DNA of 64,000 nt from an uncultured Pseudomonadota bacterium (GCA_903900265.1 CAIUMM010000091.1:1-64000), one strand, 5' to 3'. Counted from the stretch's first letter, positions 8,678 to 18,130 are shown. Translations and numbers: made by a program. The notes: generated by a model from the letters alone, not told the origin.

Positions 8678-9694
8678 ATGCCTGACGACCTCGGCGCGCT
8701 CCTCGACCCCTGGGACTTCGCGCTGCCCGACGCCCAGATCGCCCGTGAGCCGACCGCTGAGCGCGATCAAAGTAGACTTTACCGGGTAGACGGGGCGCCT
8801 GGAGTTTTTGCGGACATCACGACCGAGCTTCGCGCTGGCGACGTGCTCGTGATGAACGACGTTCGGGTGTTTCGTGCGCGACTGCGGGCGTTTCGAGCGT
8901 CGGGCGGCGCGGTAGAGGCGATGATCTCGGCGCCAGAGGGCGACGATTTTCACGCGTTTCTCCGACCCGGGCGGCGGCTTCAGGTCGGGGACCGCCTGAC
9001 GTGCGGCGCAGGCGCGTTGGTGCTCGTCGCGCGTCACGCCGATGGAACGTGGACGGTGCGGCCCGAGCCGGATCTCGACACCCTCGCCGCGACCGCGGGG
9101 GAGGTTCCGCTGCCGCCGTACTTGGGCCGCGCGCCTACCGCGGAGGACGCAGAGCGCTACCAAACGGTGTTTGCACGACCGGGCGATCTTCGCGCTTCAG
9201 CAGCGCCGACCGCGGGGTTGCACATGACGACCCGCTTGTTGGAGCGCATCGAAGCCGCCGGGGTGCAGGTGGTGCGCGTGGCGCTCGAGGTTGGCGCGGG
9301 CACCTTCGCGCCGCTGACCGCCGCAGCCTGGACGGCGGGGACGCTGCACACCGAGCGCTACATCGTGCCCGAGGGCACGTGGAACGCGGTCGCGGCGGCG
9401 CGGTCCGAGGGGCGGCGCGTGGTCTCGCTCGGGACAACGACGTTGCGGGTGCTCGAGTCGATGACCGGGCCGGGGGCAGGGGAGACGGACATCTTCATCC
9501 GTCCCGGCTACGCCTTCAAGCGCGTGGACGCGCTGATCACGAACTTCCACCTGCCGCGATCCAGCTTGCTGATGCTGGTGAGCGCGTTTGGTGGTACGCC
9601 GCGGGTGCTCGAAGCCTACGCCGATGCGGTAAAGCTCGGCTTTCGCTTCTACAGTTACGGCGATGCGATGTGGCTGACGCGAAGCGAGCGCTGA
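8678..9694 (+). CDS. queA: tRNA preQ1(34) S-adenosylmethionine ribosyltransferase-isomerase
   Basis: 338 aa, usual length for QueA. It transfers and isomerises the ribosyl part of SAM to preQ1 at the tRNA wobble base to make epoxyqueuosine. Diagnostic features are FALPDAQIAREP at the N-terminus, VLVMNDVRVFRARL, AAPTAGLHMT, the EVGAGTF motif, LGTTTLRVLES and the C-terminal LITNFHLPRSSLLMLVSAF. Start ATG at 8678. It stands alone on the plus strand between two minus-strand units; no other queuosine gene is in the window. Confidence 0.98.
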   Translation: MPDDLGALLDPWDFALPDAQIAREPTAERDQSRLYRVDGAPGVFADITTELRAGDVLVMNDVRVFRARLRAFRASGGAVEAMISAPEGDDFHAFLRPGRRLQVGDRLTCGAGALVLVARHADGTWTVRPEPDLDTLAATAGEVPLPPYLGRAPTAEDAERYQTVFARPGDLRASAAPTAGLHMTTRLLERIEAAGVQVVRVALEVGAGTFAPLTAAAWTAGTLHTERYIVPEGTWNAVAAARSEGRRVVSLGTTTLRVLESMTGPGAGETDIFIRPGYAFKRVDALITNFHLPRSSLLMLVSAFGGTPRVLEAYADAVKLGFRFYSYGDAMWLTRSER

Positions 9695-9704
9695 CGAGGC
9701 GGTA

Positions 9705-11195
9705 TCAGTACAAGTAGGCCTTGCCGGCGAAAGCTCCGCCTTCGTCGTTGTAGATCGCGCCGATGAGCAGGTCGTCTACGCCGTCCCCGTCTACATCGGA
9801 GCCGGATGCCAAGGACCGCGCAAAGGCATCCGCGACGTTGTCGGCCTCGTAAACGTGGTCGGCCTCGGCGAGCGGGTGGTCGCCGATCGCGAAGGGCCCG
9901 TAGACTACGAACGCCGCGCCCGCATCTTGTCCGCGGCGGTCGCTGCCGGGTGCTCCCACCGCCAGATCGACCACGCCGTCGCCGTTCAAGTCCCCGGTCG
10001 CGACCGCGAAGCCGGCCTGATCGTCCGCCGCCTCGCCGTGCCAGCGGGTCATCCCGGCGTCCAACGCGAGCACGCCGGTGGCTTCCGAGCTCCCGTTGAC
10101 CAAGAACAACGTGCCGTTGTCGATGCCATCGGCAGAGACGAACAGGTCAGCGAGCCCGTCGCCGTCCAGATCCGCGTCGGGCGCGTGGATCGGGCTCCCG
10201 GCGTAGCCATAGGAGGTGGGCCCGAGGAGGGTGAGGTCTGCGTCGGTGATCTCGTGCTGGCCGGTCGCGACCGGGCCGTAGTAGATCACAACCTTGCCGG
10301 TCGCCGGCCCATTTTCGTCGGCGCCGCTCGCTCCGACCACAAGGTCTTCGATGCCGTCGCCGTTCAAGTCCCCAGGAAAGGCAACGGCGTTGCCTACGGC
10401 GTCCCCGCCGCCAAACTCCCCGTGGTACAGCGTGCTCGTCGTCAGCGGCAGTCCAATAAACGTGGTTTCCACCTCCGACAGCTCGACCTCGCCGACCACG
10501 GGTCCCGGCACGAGGTAGGCCTTGCCACCACCGGCGCCGCCGGCGTCGCTGCCGCTCGCCCCGACGAGCAGGTCGGGGACTCCGTCGCCGGTCAGGTCCT
10601 TGCCGCCGGTCAAGCCGACGCCCGCGTAGTCGCTGCCCAGCTCGCCGATGAGGCTGCCTGATGCGGCGTCTGCGAACAGCGCGGTGCTCGGGCTATCGCC
10701 GAACTGTCCGCCATTGAGGACCCAGATCCGGCCCGCGTTCGTACCGTTCGTACCGTCACCGATGGCGCCGACGAGCAAGTCTGCGCGCCCATCGCCGTCG
10801 CCGTCGCCCGCGCCAGCGACCGCGTAGCCGGAGAAGTCGTAGGAGCCCGGGGCGCCCCAACAGAGGTCCGCGCTGTCGAGCGTGCGCTTGGCGTCGCCCG
10901 ATTGCAGACCGGCGCCCGAGTAGACGCACACGCGATTTCCGTAGTACGCGCCCACCACGACGTCGGGCGTGCCGTCCCCATCGACGTCGCCGGGCAGGGC
11001 CACAGCGTTTCCGGCGGCGTCCGATGGCGCGCCGAGGAACTCCCACGCCTGCTCCTCGGACGCGGTGTCGTCCGAGTCTGGCGAGGTGTCCTCGGAGTCC
11101 GGTGGCGCCCCGCTCTCTTCGCTGCCAGGGCAACCCCACAGCATCAAGGCCACCGTCGGTGAAAGCAGGACGCGAAGGAGGGTTTGGGGCTTCAT
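9705..11195 (-). CDS. FG-GAP (integrin alpha-like) repeat lipoprotein
   Basis: 496 aa lipoprotein (lipobox ending LMLWGC, Cys about residue 22) followed by an acidic Ser/Asp/Thr tether to about residue 48. The rest consists of seven or so FG-GAP blades, each with a DxDGDGxxDLxVGA calcium-loop signature, for example GDVDGDGTPDVVVGA and GDGDGDGRADLLVGA. These form a calcium-binding beta-propeller on the cell surface. Last gene of the 16054-9705 operon; its ATG overlaps the stop of the SirB1-like gene (ATGA). Ligand unknown. Confidence 0.92.
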   Translation of the reverse strand: MKPQTLLRVLLSPTVALMLWGCPGSEESGAPPDSEDTSPDSDDTASEEQAWEFLGAPSDAAGNAVALPGDVDGDGTPDVVVGAYYGNRVCVYSGAGLQSGDAKRTLDSADLCWGAPGSYDFSGYAVAGAGDGDGDGRADLLVGAIGDGTNGTNAGRIWVLNGGQFGDSPSTALFADAASGSLIGELGSDYAGVGLTGGKDLTGDGVPDLLVGASGSDAGGAGGGKAYLVPGPVVGEVELSEVETTFIGLPLTTSTLYHGEFGGGDAVGNAVAFPGDLNGDGIEDLVVGASGADENGPATGKVVIYYGPVATGQHEITDADLTLLGPTSYGYAGSPIHAPDADLDGDGLADLFVSADGIDNGTLFLVNGSSEATGVLALDAGMTRWHGEAADDQAGFAVATGDLNGDGVVDLAVGAPGSDRRGQDAGAAFVVYGPFAIGDHPLAEADHVYEADNVADAFARSLASGSDVDGDGVDDLLIGAIYNDEGGAFAGKAYLY

Positions 11196-12010
11196 GACGA
11201 CTCCGTAGCGCGTTCCAACAGTTGTTCCATCACGGCGCGGTCCGGCGCGAGCGGCTCGATCTTGAGGTAACGACGGAGATCGCGAGCGGCCTCGCCGGGA
11301 CGCCCCAAGTGCAGCAGCAGCAAGGCGCGGTCACGCACCTCACCGGCTTGCTCGCCGTTGACGAGCAAGATGCGATCGACCGCCGCGAGGGCCTCGGTGT
11401 GCGCGCCGCGGTCGATCCAGAGGTTCTTCAGGTTGGTGAGCATCCGGGTGATGATCAAGCGGGTGCCCAACGGCTCCAGCATCCGCCGGGCCGCGTCGGT
11501 GGATCCGCCTGGGGTGGGCAAACGCTCGAGCAAGGCGCGGGCCTCGCGCACTTCGCCGCCGTTGAACGGGTCGACGTACACCCGCGCGCCGGGGAGGTCG
11601 ACGCACGCAAGGAAATGGCCGGGGTAGCCGATGCCGTGAATGGGCACACCCAAGCGCTTTCCGAGCAGCATCCAGACGACGCTCAACAGGATGGGCATCC
11701 CGCGCCGCCGCTCCAGCACCGCGTCGAGGTAGGAGTGCTCGGGGTCGGAATACGCAGCAGCGTCGCCGCGAAATCCCAGACGCCCGCCGAACGCGCTGCT
11801 CAGCTGGGCGGCGAGTCGGTCCGGCGGAGCGGACAACGAGATTTGGTCCGCCACTTCGTCCGCCAGAGCGTCCAGCTTGGCGGACACGGCGGAGAAGTCC
11901 AGATCGGGCGTGCCTAAGCTCGCGACGCCGATCGTCAGCTCTTCGAGGTCCAGCACCTCGTCCGGCGCGCGGGCGGCGAAAGCAAAGCGGACGGCGCCGG
12001 AGAGCTTCAT
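11192..12010 (-). CDS. SirB1-like transglutaminase-fold/TPR protein
   Basis: 272 aa. Residues about 80-190 match the transglutaminase-like domain of the SirB1 family: HSYLDAVLERRRGMPILLSVVW, GIGYPGHFLACV and VYVDPFNGG; the His of GHF and Asp of YVDPF are the expected remnants of the catalytic site. The C-terminal 80 residues are helical and tetratricopeptide-like (NLKNLWIDRGAHTEALAAVDRIL). ATG at 12010, four bases after the stop of the propeller gene upstream. Family function is poorly defined; cytoplasmic. Confidence 0.85.
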   Translation of the reverse strand: MKLSGAVRFAFAARAPDEVLDLEELTIGVASLGTPDLDFSAVSAKLDALADEVADQISLSAPPDRLAAQLSSAFGGRLGFRGDAAAYSDPEHSYLDAVLERRRGMPILLSVVWMLLGKRLGVPIHGIGYPGHFLACVDLPGARVYVDPFNGGEVREARALLERLPTPGGSTDAARRMLEPLGTRLIITRMLTNLKNLWIDRGAHTEALAAVDRILLVNGEQAGEVRDRALLLLHLGRPGEAARDLRRYLKIEPLAPDRAVMEQLLERATESS

Positions 12011-12014
12011 CGCG

Positions 12015-13193
12015 CTATGCCGACGGGAAGGTTGCAAAGAGGCCACGCCCGACGACGATCGGCGCGGCGTCGAGGTCAACCAACGACCGCACCCAGATGC
12101 GCGGCGGGGCGGACAGATCGGCCTGACCATCGCCCGCGGGGTAGCCGGCCCAGGTGACCCAGCGGCTGTCCGGGGAGACCAACGGATGGCTTTGCACGAA
12201 CTGGTCGAAGAAGTGCAGCCAGAAGAACAAGTCGCGCGTCGGCCAGAAGGAGCCCAAGCTCACCTCTGCGCCGGTCGCGCGGTCCACGCGCAGCACCGAC
12301 ATGCAGTTGCCGGGCGCGTCGACTCGAAACACGACCATCGCCGATCCATCGGGGACCCAGGTAAACGCCAGCAGCGGGCCGTCGTTGATGCGCTCGGGTT
12401 CGGCGAGGTCGTCAACGCCGAGATCGACGATCTCGATGCCGCTGTAGGGCGAGCCTTCCCCGCCGGTCGCGGAGGTGATCGCGACCTGATTTTGGGGACC
12501 CGCCGCTACGGCCACGAGGCCGGGGTGGTGCGCGATCTCCAGCTCGTGGCCCGCAGCGTCGCATCGGACCACCGTGGACAGGCCGTCTCCAGCGCGGATG
12601 GCGAGCACCGTGCTGCCTCCGCTGAACACGGGCGCGCAGAAGCTGCCGGGCGTGCGCGGGTAGAGACGGTCTTCATCGTCGCCGAGCGGATCGCGGATGA
12701 CCACGGCGCTTTCACGGGTTTTCCCTTCCGGATCGCCGTGGTGCACCCACACGCGCGCGCCGTCGGGGGTCCAGTTGAAAAACAGCGGAACCCCCTGTGC
12801 GACTTCGCGCACGAGGCCCAACTTGTCGGCGTGAACCACGCCTAAGTGGAGGTCTTCATCCACCTGCGTGAGCACGCACAGCGCGCTCCCCGAAGGGTGC
12901 CACTGCAGGTAGAGCGGCGCGGAGTCCGGCAGCTCGGCCCATTCGGTCTGGCGGACGCCGTCTACCGACATGGTCACGACGCGCGCCGGGCCGGACTCGT
13001 CGTCGCGGGTCGTGACCGCGAACGCCGCGATCCATTGTCCGTCCGGAGACCAGGTGGGCCAGCACCACGCATCCTGCGGCGAGGGGACCAGCGTGAACGA
13101 CGGCGGCTCGGTCAACGCGAACCTGTCCGGAGCTTCGGGCTGGCCGCGTACGAGGTGCAGTTGTCGGTCGGTGCCGACGTAAACCAAGTTCAT
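12015..13193 (-). CDS. WD40/PD40-like beta-propeller protein
   Basis: 392 aa with no signal peptide. Repeated TolB/PD40-like blades are visible: CWPTWSPDGQWIAAFAV, LYLQWHPSGSALCVLT, FNWTPDGARVWVHH, LAFTWVPDGSAMVVF, LVSPDSRWVTWAGY. These predict a six- or seven-bladed propeller that probably acts in protein contacts or peptide handling. Start ATG at 13193 overlaps the stop of the 127-aa membrane protein (ATGA); ten further residues upstream are open but not needed. Cytoplasmic, inside the seven-gene operon. Confidence 0.75.
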   Translation of the reverse strand: MNLVYVGTDRQLHLVRGQPEAPDRFALTEPPSFTLVPSPQDAWCWPTWSPDGQWIAAFAVTTRDDESGPARVVTMSVDGVRQTEWAELPDSAPLYLQWHPSGSALCVLTQVDEDLHLGVVHADKLGLVREVAQGVPLFFNWTPDGARVWVHHGDPEGKTRESAVVIRDPLGDDEDRLYPRTPGSFCAPVFSGGSTVLAIRAGDGLSTVVRCDAAGHELEIAHHPGLVAVAAGPQNQVAITSATGGEGSPYSGIEIVDLGVDDLAEPERINDGPLLAFTWVPDGSAMVVFRVDAPGNCMSVLRVDRATGAEVSLGSFWPTRDLFFWLHFFDQFVQSHPLVSPDSRWVTWAGYPAGDGQADLSAPPRIWVRSLVDLDAAPIVVGRGLFATFPSA

Positions 13194-13573
13194 CCGATGA
13201 TTCCGGCGCGATAGTACAGCCAAGCGACGCCCGCCGTGGCGAGCAACGGAAAGACGAGGCCGGCTTTGACCGACGCGTGGACCTCAGCCAAGCCCGCTGC
13301 ACGGACGGCCCGCTCCCGAGCGAGCTCGGGGCCGTACGCATCGGGGAGCTGGCCGGAGCGCGCCAGCTCTCGCATCGCGTGCACGGCGGTGTCGTTGTTC
13401 GTACCGAACGCACCCAACGAGAGCCCGAGCGCAAGCACGCAGTTCATCACGTGCCCTACGGGGGATTTACCGGTGACCACGTGAAAAAGCAGCACGGCGA
13501 CTCCGGGGAGCGCGGCGATGAACAGCGCCACCCCGATCCAACGAAGCGCGGCGTGGCGTTGCAGCGGGCTCAT
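13190..13573 (-). CDS. Small membrane protein of unknown function
   Basis: 127 aa with three hydrophobic segments: residues about 11-33 (WIGVALFIAALPGVAVLLF), 40-60, and 105-125. A charged loop rich in Arg/Glu/Ala (about 66-100) lies between the last two. No family recognised. It overlaps the TetR gene before it and the propeller gene after it by four bases each, so it is surely co-translated with them and may be the target of that TetR regulator. Confidence 0.75.
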   Translation of the reverse strand: MSPLQRHAALRWIGVALFIAALPGVAVLLFHVVTGKSPVGHVMNCVLALGLSLGAFGTNNDTAVHAMRELARSGQLPDAYGPELARERAVRAAGLAEVHASVKAGLVFPLLATAGVAWLYYRAGIIG

Positions 13574-14169
13574 GCGCGACCGGGGAGCAGGCCGAACAGC
13601 AGCAACCGGATGCCGTCGCTCGTCAAGCGCTCGACGTCGGGGCGGGCGCCCACGGCGCTCTGACCCGCGAGCCCGTCGATGATCGCTTTCAACATCTGCG
13701 CGACCGCCAGCGGATCGTAGACGGCAAAGCTGCCTTCGTCCATGCCCTGCCGGATCACCGCGGCGATGCGCTCCACAAAGTGCGAGTGGATGCCGTTCAC
13801 GCGCTTGCGAATGCTCTCGTCCCGGATCGCCATCTCGCTCATCAGCAGGAAAAAACGGGGAGGGGTCTTCAGACCTGCGAAATAGTCGAGGTACTTTTTG
13901 CCGAGGTCGATGAGCTTGATCTCGGCGGGGCGTTGATCTTTGTCGGCTTCTTCGAGAAAACTGACTGTGATCGCATGCTCTTCTTCGACGAGCGCATCGA
14001 AGATCGCGCGTTTGGACTCAAAGTAGAAGTACACCGCGCCTTTGGAGAGGTGCGCCCGCTTGGCGACGTCCTCGACCCGCGCGGCGAGGTACCCATGCTC
14101 GATGAACACAGCACGAGCGGCCCGGAGGATCTGGGTGCGGCGCTCGGTCTCGGATTGGTGACGAGTCAC
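13570..14169 (-). CDS. TetR/AcrR family transcriptional regulator
   Basis: 199 aa. N-terminal HTH at about residues 10-56: RTQILRAARAVFIEHGYLAARVEDVAKRAHLSKGAV-type helix set followed by YFYFESKRAIFDALV (given in parts). The C-terminal TetR_C domain includes PPRFFLLMSEMAIRD. GTG start. Located third in the operon that starts with an OmpR-type regulator, 32 bases after the lipoprotein gene, and overlapping the next gene by four bases. Confidence 0.92.
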   Translation of the reverse strand: MTRHQSETERRTQILRAARAVFIEHGYLAARVEDVAKRAHLSKGAVYFYFESKRAIFDALVEEEHAITVSFLEEADKDQRPAEIKLIDLGKKYLDYFAGLKTPPRFFLLMSEMAIRDESIRKRVNGIHSHFVERIAAVIRQGMDEGSFAVYDPLAVAQMLKAIIDGLAGQSAVGARPDVERLTSDGIRLLLFGLLPGRA

Positions 14170-14201
14170 GCGGTCTCTCTATCTGGCTGCGCCGGCGCGC
14201 A

Positions 14202-15359
14202 CTACTCTTCGAGCGCCACAAGCGCGCCTTCCGCCAATCCCAGCCAGAGTTTTGCCCCGACGGTAACCGGGGGCACGGTGAGGGTTCCGACCTCAGCGCG
14301 CCAGCGCACGCCGCCATCGGCGCTCTCGGCCGCGTAAAGAACCCCGTCGGCTGCGCCGATCAAAACCAGATCCTCTACGACCGACATCGCGCTGATCGCC
14401 CCGCCGACCTCGACGGTCCATCGCTCCTGACCACTGCTCTCCTCGAACGCGGACAGTTTCCCATTGCGATCGGCGAGGTACACGTTCCAGCTGCCGTCGC
14501 CATCGGGCCCCATCGCGGGCGGTAGGGACGGCGTCTGAGCGGCCCGCGCGCGCCAGAACGGCGTCCCATCGGCGTGAACCGCGATGATGCCGCCCGGCTC
14601 GTGCAGCCCGGCGACCGCCACGAACACGCCGTCAGGGCCGATCATTGGCGCTCCAACCGCCGGTCCGGGCAGCGCCGTCCGCCACCGCTCCCCCGCGGAA
14701 TCGGCAGCGAGCATCGCTCCGTCGAGGCTCGCACCGTAGACCGTCGCGGTGGTCGACGTTGCAGTGGATACCGCCACCGAGCCGCTCGCGGAGGTCAAAC
14801 CGTCCGCGGTCCAGCCCGCCGTCGAGTGAATCGTGCCGTCCAACGTCATCCACACCAGCTCGTCTCCCGCGCTTGGCTTCGCTGAAGACTTCAGCGTTCC
14901 ACCGGTGGGAACGCGCCGCAGCACGCGCCCATCGATGGGGTCGAGCTGCAGCAGCTCGCGCTCGCACGACGCCCAGAGCGCGCCGCCGCTTGTGGACGGC
15001 AGGTAGCTCAACGCCGTCGCCGCGAGCGGGAGCGCCCAACCGACCGCGTTGGACTCCACCATCGTGACCGTCCCGCCCGCCAGGACAAAGACGCGCGCGC
15101 CGTCCGACGCGAGCGCCTCCACCGGGCCCGACATGGGGATGCGCACGGTGGTGTGCGGTCGGTTTCGAAAGCCGAGGTCGGCGCTGCGCTGCGTGTTCCA
15201 CGCCATCGGTTCGGGCGCAGGCGCCGCCGCGATCGTCTCGGGCGCCGGAGGACGCAGATCGAGCGCATGATTGGGGGCCAGCGTGTGCGTGGCGCATCCG
15301 AGCACAAAGCACGGCAAAATGGACAGAGAGCGTAGGCTGTGGGATCCGCCCCGCGTCAT
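14202..15359 (-). CDS. PQQ-like beta-propeller lipoprotein
   Basis: 385 aa lipoprotein (lipobox ending FVLGC, Cys about residue 22) with a Pro/Ala-rich spacer to about residue 50. The remainder has repeated outer strands of a quinoprotein-like propeller, for example GQERWTVEVGGAISAM, GGVRWRAEVGTLTVPPV and AGERWRTALPGPAVGAP. The layout resembles BamB but without an adjacent Bam gene, so the role is open. Its ATG overlaps the stop of the response regulator gene (ATGA), suggesting that the two work together. Confidence 0.75.
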   Translation of the reverse strand: MTRGGSHSLRSLSILPCFVLGCATHTLAPNHALDLRPPAPETIAAAPAPEPMAWNTQRSADLGFRNRPHTTVRIPMSGPVEALASDGARVFVLAGGTVTMVESNAVGWALPLAATALSYLPSTSGGALWASCERELLQLDPIDGRVLRRVPTGGTLKSSAKPSAGDELVWMTLDGTIHSTAGWTADGLTSASGSVAVSTATSTTATVYGASLDGAMLAADSAGERWRTALPGPAVGAPMIGPDGVFVAVAGLHEPGGIIAVHADGTPFWRARAAQTPSLPPAMGPDGDGSWNVYLADRNGKLSAFEESSGQERWTVEVGGAISAMSVVEDLVLIGAADGVLYAAESADGGVRWRAEVGTLTVPPVTVGAKLWLGLAEGALVALEE

Positions 15360-16054
15360 CGTCCCTCGGCGCGAAAGCGGTAACCCATGCCGCGTGCGGT
15401 CAGAAAGTGAGCAGGATCGTCGACGTCATCCAGCTTTTGGCGGAGGCGGGTAATGAAATTGTCAACGGTGCGCTCGGTACCAAAATAGTTCTCGCCCCAC
15501 ACCGCGTCGAGGATGGCTTGACGGGTGACCACGCGGCCTTGCCGAGACGCGAGGAACTCCAGCATCTTCAGCTCGCGCGCGGTGGTCTCCACCTTCACGC
15601 CGGCGCGACGGACCTCGCCCGCGGTAAAGTCGGCTTCTACATCCCCGAACCGCAGCACGTGCGTAGGCTCGGCCCCCTTGGAGCGGCGCAGCAGCGCCTT
15701 GATGCGGGCCAGCAGCTCGTGCAAGCCGAAGGGTTTGGAGATGTAGTCGTCTGCTCCCAGATCGAGGCCTTTGACCTTGTCCATCTCTGCGCCCCGCGCG
15801 GACAGCATCAAGATGGGCAGGGTAGGGGACTGGCGGCGTAGCTCCTTGCACACGTCGTAGCCGGACAGCACCGGGAGCATGACGTCTAAGAGCACCAGAT
15901 CGGGCTTCCAGGCCGCTGCGGTGCGCAGACCCGAAGCGCCGTCTCCCTCGACCTTCACCTGATAGCCCTCCAGCTTCAAGTTGAGCTCGAGTCCGCGCTG
16001 GATCGACGGGTCGTCTTCTACGAGGAGGATGCGTTCGGAGAGGGCGTTGGGCAC
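15356..16054 (-). CDS. OmpR/PhoB-type response regulator
   Basis: 232 aa. Receiver domain residues 8-120 with the acidic pair in LLVEDDPSIQ, the phospho-acceptor Asp in LVLLDVMLPVLSGYD and the Lys of DDYISKPFG. The C-terminal winged helix (about 135-230) has TTARELKMLEFLASRQGRVV and RTVDNFITRLRQKL plus the GMGYRF ending. GTG start. No histidine kinase is adjacent, so it is an orphan in this window. It heads a tight seven-gene operon and is only 31 bases from the divergent rlmN. Confidence 0.96.
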   Translation of the reverse strand: MPNALSERILLVEDDPSIQRGLELNLKLEGYQVKVEGDGASGLRTAAAWKPDLVLLDVMLPVLSGYDVCKELRRQSPTLPILMLSARGAEMDKVKGLDLGADDYISKPFGLHELLARIKALLRRSKGAEPTHVLRFGDVEADFTAGEVRRAGVKVETTARELKMLEFLASRQGRVVTRQAILDAVWGENYFGTERTVDNFITRLRQKLDDVDDPAHFLTARGMGYRFRAEGR

Positions 16055-16085
16055 AACCGCAACGTATCCGGGTTATCGCGCGGCC

Positions 16086-17168
16086 ATGCCCCGCTTCACC
16101 GAACCCGATGGTCGGATCGACATCAAGAGCCTCTCCCTCGATGAGCTAACCACCGAGCTTGTAGCCCTCGGCTCCGAAAAGTTCCGCGCGCTCCAAATCT
16201 GGAAGTGGCTGTGGCAAAAAGCCGCACGCACCTTCGAAGAGATGACCAACATCTCGCGGGAGTGGCGCGACAAGCTCCCCGCGCACTTTGTGATCCGCGA
16301 GCTTACGCCGGTCGGCGTGCTCACCAGCACCGATGGCACGCGGAAATTCCTGTGGCACACCGCGGACGGCCAGCAGATCGAGAGCGTGCTGATCCCCGAC
16401 GACGACCGCCTGACGCTCTGCGTCTCGACGCAGGTGGGGTGCGCGATGGCGTGCTCCTTCTGTTTGACGGGCGATCTGGGCCTGAAGCGGCACCTGCGCC
16501 CCGCTGAGATCGTCAACCAGCCGCTGCAGATCAGCCGCATTCTGCCTGCGGGTCAGCGCATCACAAACGTGGTGATGATGGGCATGGGCGAGCCCTTGCA
16601 CAACTACGACAACTTAGTCGCGGCGCTGCGGGTCTACCTGCATGAGCACGGCCTGGGCATGAGCCATCGGCGGATCACCGTCTCGACGGTGGGTCTGGTG
16701 CCCGCGATGAAGCGGTTGACCGACGACTTGCCGGTCAACCTCGCGGTGAGCTTGAACGCGTCTACCGAAGAGCAGCGACGCGCGGTGATGCCGATCACCA
16801 AGAAGTACTCGATGGCCGAGCTGCTGGAAGCCTGCCGGGACCTTCCGATTCACCACCACAAGCGCATCACCTTCGAATACGTGATGATGGCTGGGTTCAA
16901 CGATAGCCTCGAGGACGCGGCGCGTTTGAGCAAGCTGCTCCGCGGCATCCGCTCGAAGGTCAACTTGATCCCCTACAATGAAAACCCCCAGCGGGACATT
17001 CAACGACCGGCCGCCGAGGTGGCACGGGCGTTTCAACACTACCTCGTGACGCGCGGCGTGCAGTGCAGCATCCGGAGCACGCGAGGAAAAGACATCTCTG
17101 CCGCGTGCGGTCAGCTTGGGAAGGCCGATCTGGCGAGCGTGGCGATCTTTGCGGAGAGCGGAGCATGA
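16086..17168 (+). CDS. rlmN: 23S rRNA (A2503-C2)/tRNA methyltransferase, radical SAM
   Basis: 360 aa, standard length. Radical-SAM cluster motif CxxxCxxC at C119, C123 and C126 (CAMACSFC), the SAM-binding MMGMGEPLHNYDN, and the C-terminal catalytic cysteine in GVQCSIRSTRGKDISAACGQL. RlmN methylates A2503 of 23S rRNA and A37 of some tRNAs. The ATG at 16086 begins the conserved region; earlier frame lies in the response-regulator promoter region. Its stop overlaps the accA start by four bases. Confidence 0.98.
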   Translation: MPRFTEPDGRIDIKSLSLDELTTELVALGSEKFRALQIWKWLWQKAARTFEEMTNISREWRDKLPAHFVIRELTPVGVLTSTDGTRKFLWHTADGQQIESVLIPDDDRLTLCVSTQVGCAMACSFCLTGDLGLKRHLRPAEIVNQPLQISRILPAGQRITNVVMMGMGEPLHNYDNLVAALRVYLHEHGLGMSHRRITVSTVGLVPAMKRLTDDLPVNLAVSLNASTEEQRRAVMPITKKYSMAELLEACRDLPIHHHKRITFEYVMMAGFNDSLEDAARLSKLLRGIRSKVNLIPYNENPQRDIQRPAAEVARAFQHYLVTRGVQCSIRSTRGKDISAACGQLGKADLASVAIFAESGA

Positions 17169-18130
17169 AAGTAGTCCTTGACTTTGAACGTCCTCTCGTG
17201 GAGCTGCGCAAGCGGATCGAAGATCTGCGCGCCCTGAGCCCGGACGCCGTGCAGCCGAGCGCGATGGCCGCCACGCTGGTCGACCTCGAAAAGCAAGCGG
17301 CGCGCCTGCAGGAGCAGCTGTTCGCCAACCTCTCGCCGTGGCAGCGCACGCTGCTGTCCCGGCACCCCGGACGCCCCAATTTTGAGGAGTACGTGCGGGG
17401 ATGGACCACCGATTGGGTGGAGCTTCACGGGGATCGCGCGGGGCACGACGATCAGGCCATCGGCGGCGGCATCGGGAACTTCCGCGGTCAGCGTGTGGTG
17501 ATCATCGGTCACCAGAAGGGGCGGACCACCAAGGAGAACGTCGCGCGCAACTTCGGCATGGCGCTGCCTGACGGCTACCGCAAGGCGCTGCGTCTGATGG
17601 CGCTCGCGGACCGCTTCTCCATGCCGATCATCACGTTGATCGACACGCCCGGAGCCTATCCTGGCCTCGACGCAGAGGCTCGGGGACAAGCTGAGGCAAT
17701 CGCACGCAACATCATGGAAATGTTTACGTTCCGGGTTCCTGTGGTCGCGTGCGTGATCGGCGAAGGCGGCAGCGGCGGTGCGCTGGCCTTGGGCTGCGGC
17801 AATCGCGTGCTCATGATGGAGCACTCGGTCTACTCGGTGATCTCGCCGGAGGGCTGCGCCGCGATCTTGTGGCACGATCGGGCCGAGGGGCCGCGCGCCG
17901 CGGAAGCCTTGAAGCTGACCGCGCCCGATTGCTTGCGCTTCGGGGTTGCGGACGAGGTGATCGCCGAGCCGGCTGCGGGCGCGCATCGCTCCCCGATCGA
18001 CGCGGTGAAGGGCCTCGGCGACGCCGTGGAGCGCCACTTGCTCGACCTCGGCGGCCTGTCGCCGGATGCGCTCCGCGCCCAGCGGTACGCGCGGTTTCGT
18101 GCCCTGGGGGCCTTCGAGATCTCCGCGTGA
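17165..18130 (+). CDS. accA: Acetyl-CoA carboxylase carboxyltransferase subunit alpha
   Basis: 321 aa, usual length. Catalyses transfer of carboxyl from biotin to acetyl-CoA together with AccD in the first step of fatty-acid synthesis. Conserved features: LDFERPLVELRKRIEDL, HGDRAGHDDQAI, GHQKGRTTKENVARNFGM, DTPGAYPGLDAEARGQ, and the glycine-rich GEGGSGGALALG. ATG start overlaps the rlmN stop; its stop overlaps the aroA GTG. accD is not in the window. Confidence 0.98.
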   Translation: MKVVLDFERPLVELRKRIEDLRALSPDAVQPSAMAATLVDLEKQAARLQEQLFANLSPWQRTLLSRHPGRPNFEEYVRGWTTDWVELHGDRAGHDDQAIGGGIGNFRGQRVVIIGHQKGRTTKENVARNFGMALPDGYRKALRLMALADRFSMPIITLIDTPGAYPGLDAEARGQAEAIARNIMEMFTFRVPVVACVIGEGGSGGALALGCGNRVLMMEHSVYSVISPEGCAAILWHDRAEGPRAAEALKLTAPDCLRFGVADEVIAEPAAGAHRSPIDAVKGLGDAVERHLLDLGGLSPDALRAQRYARFRALGAFEISA

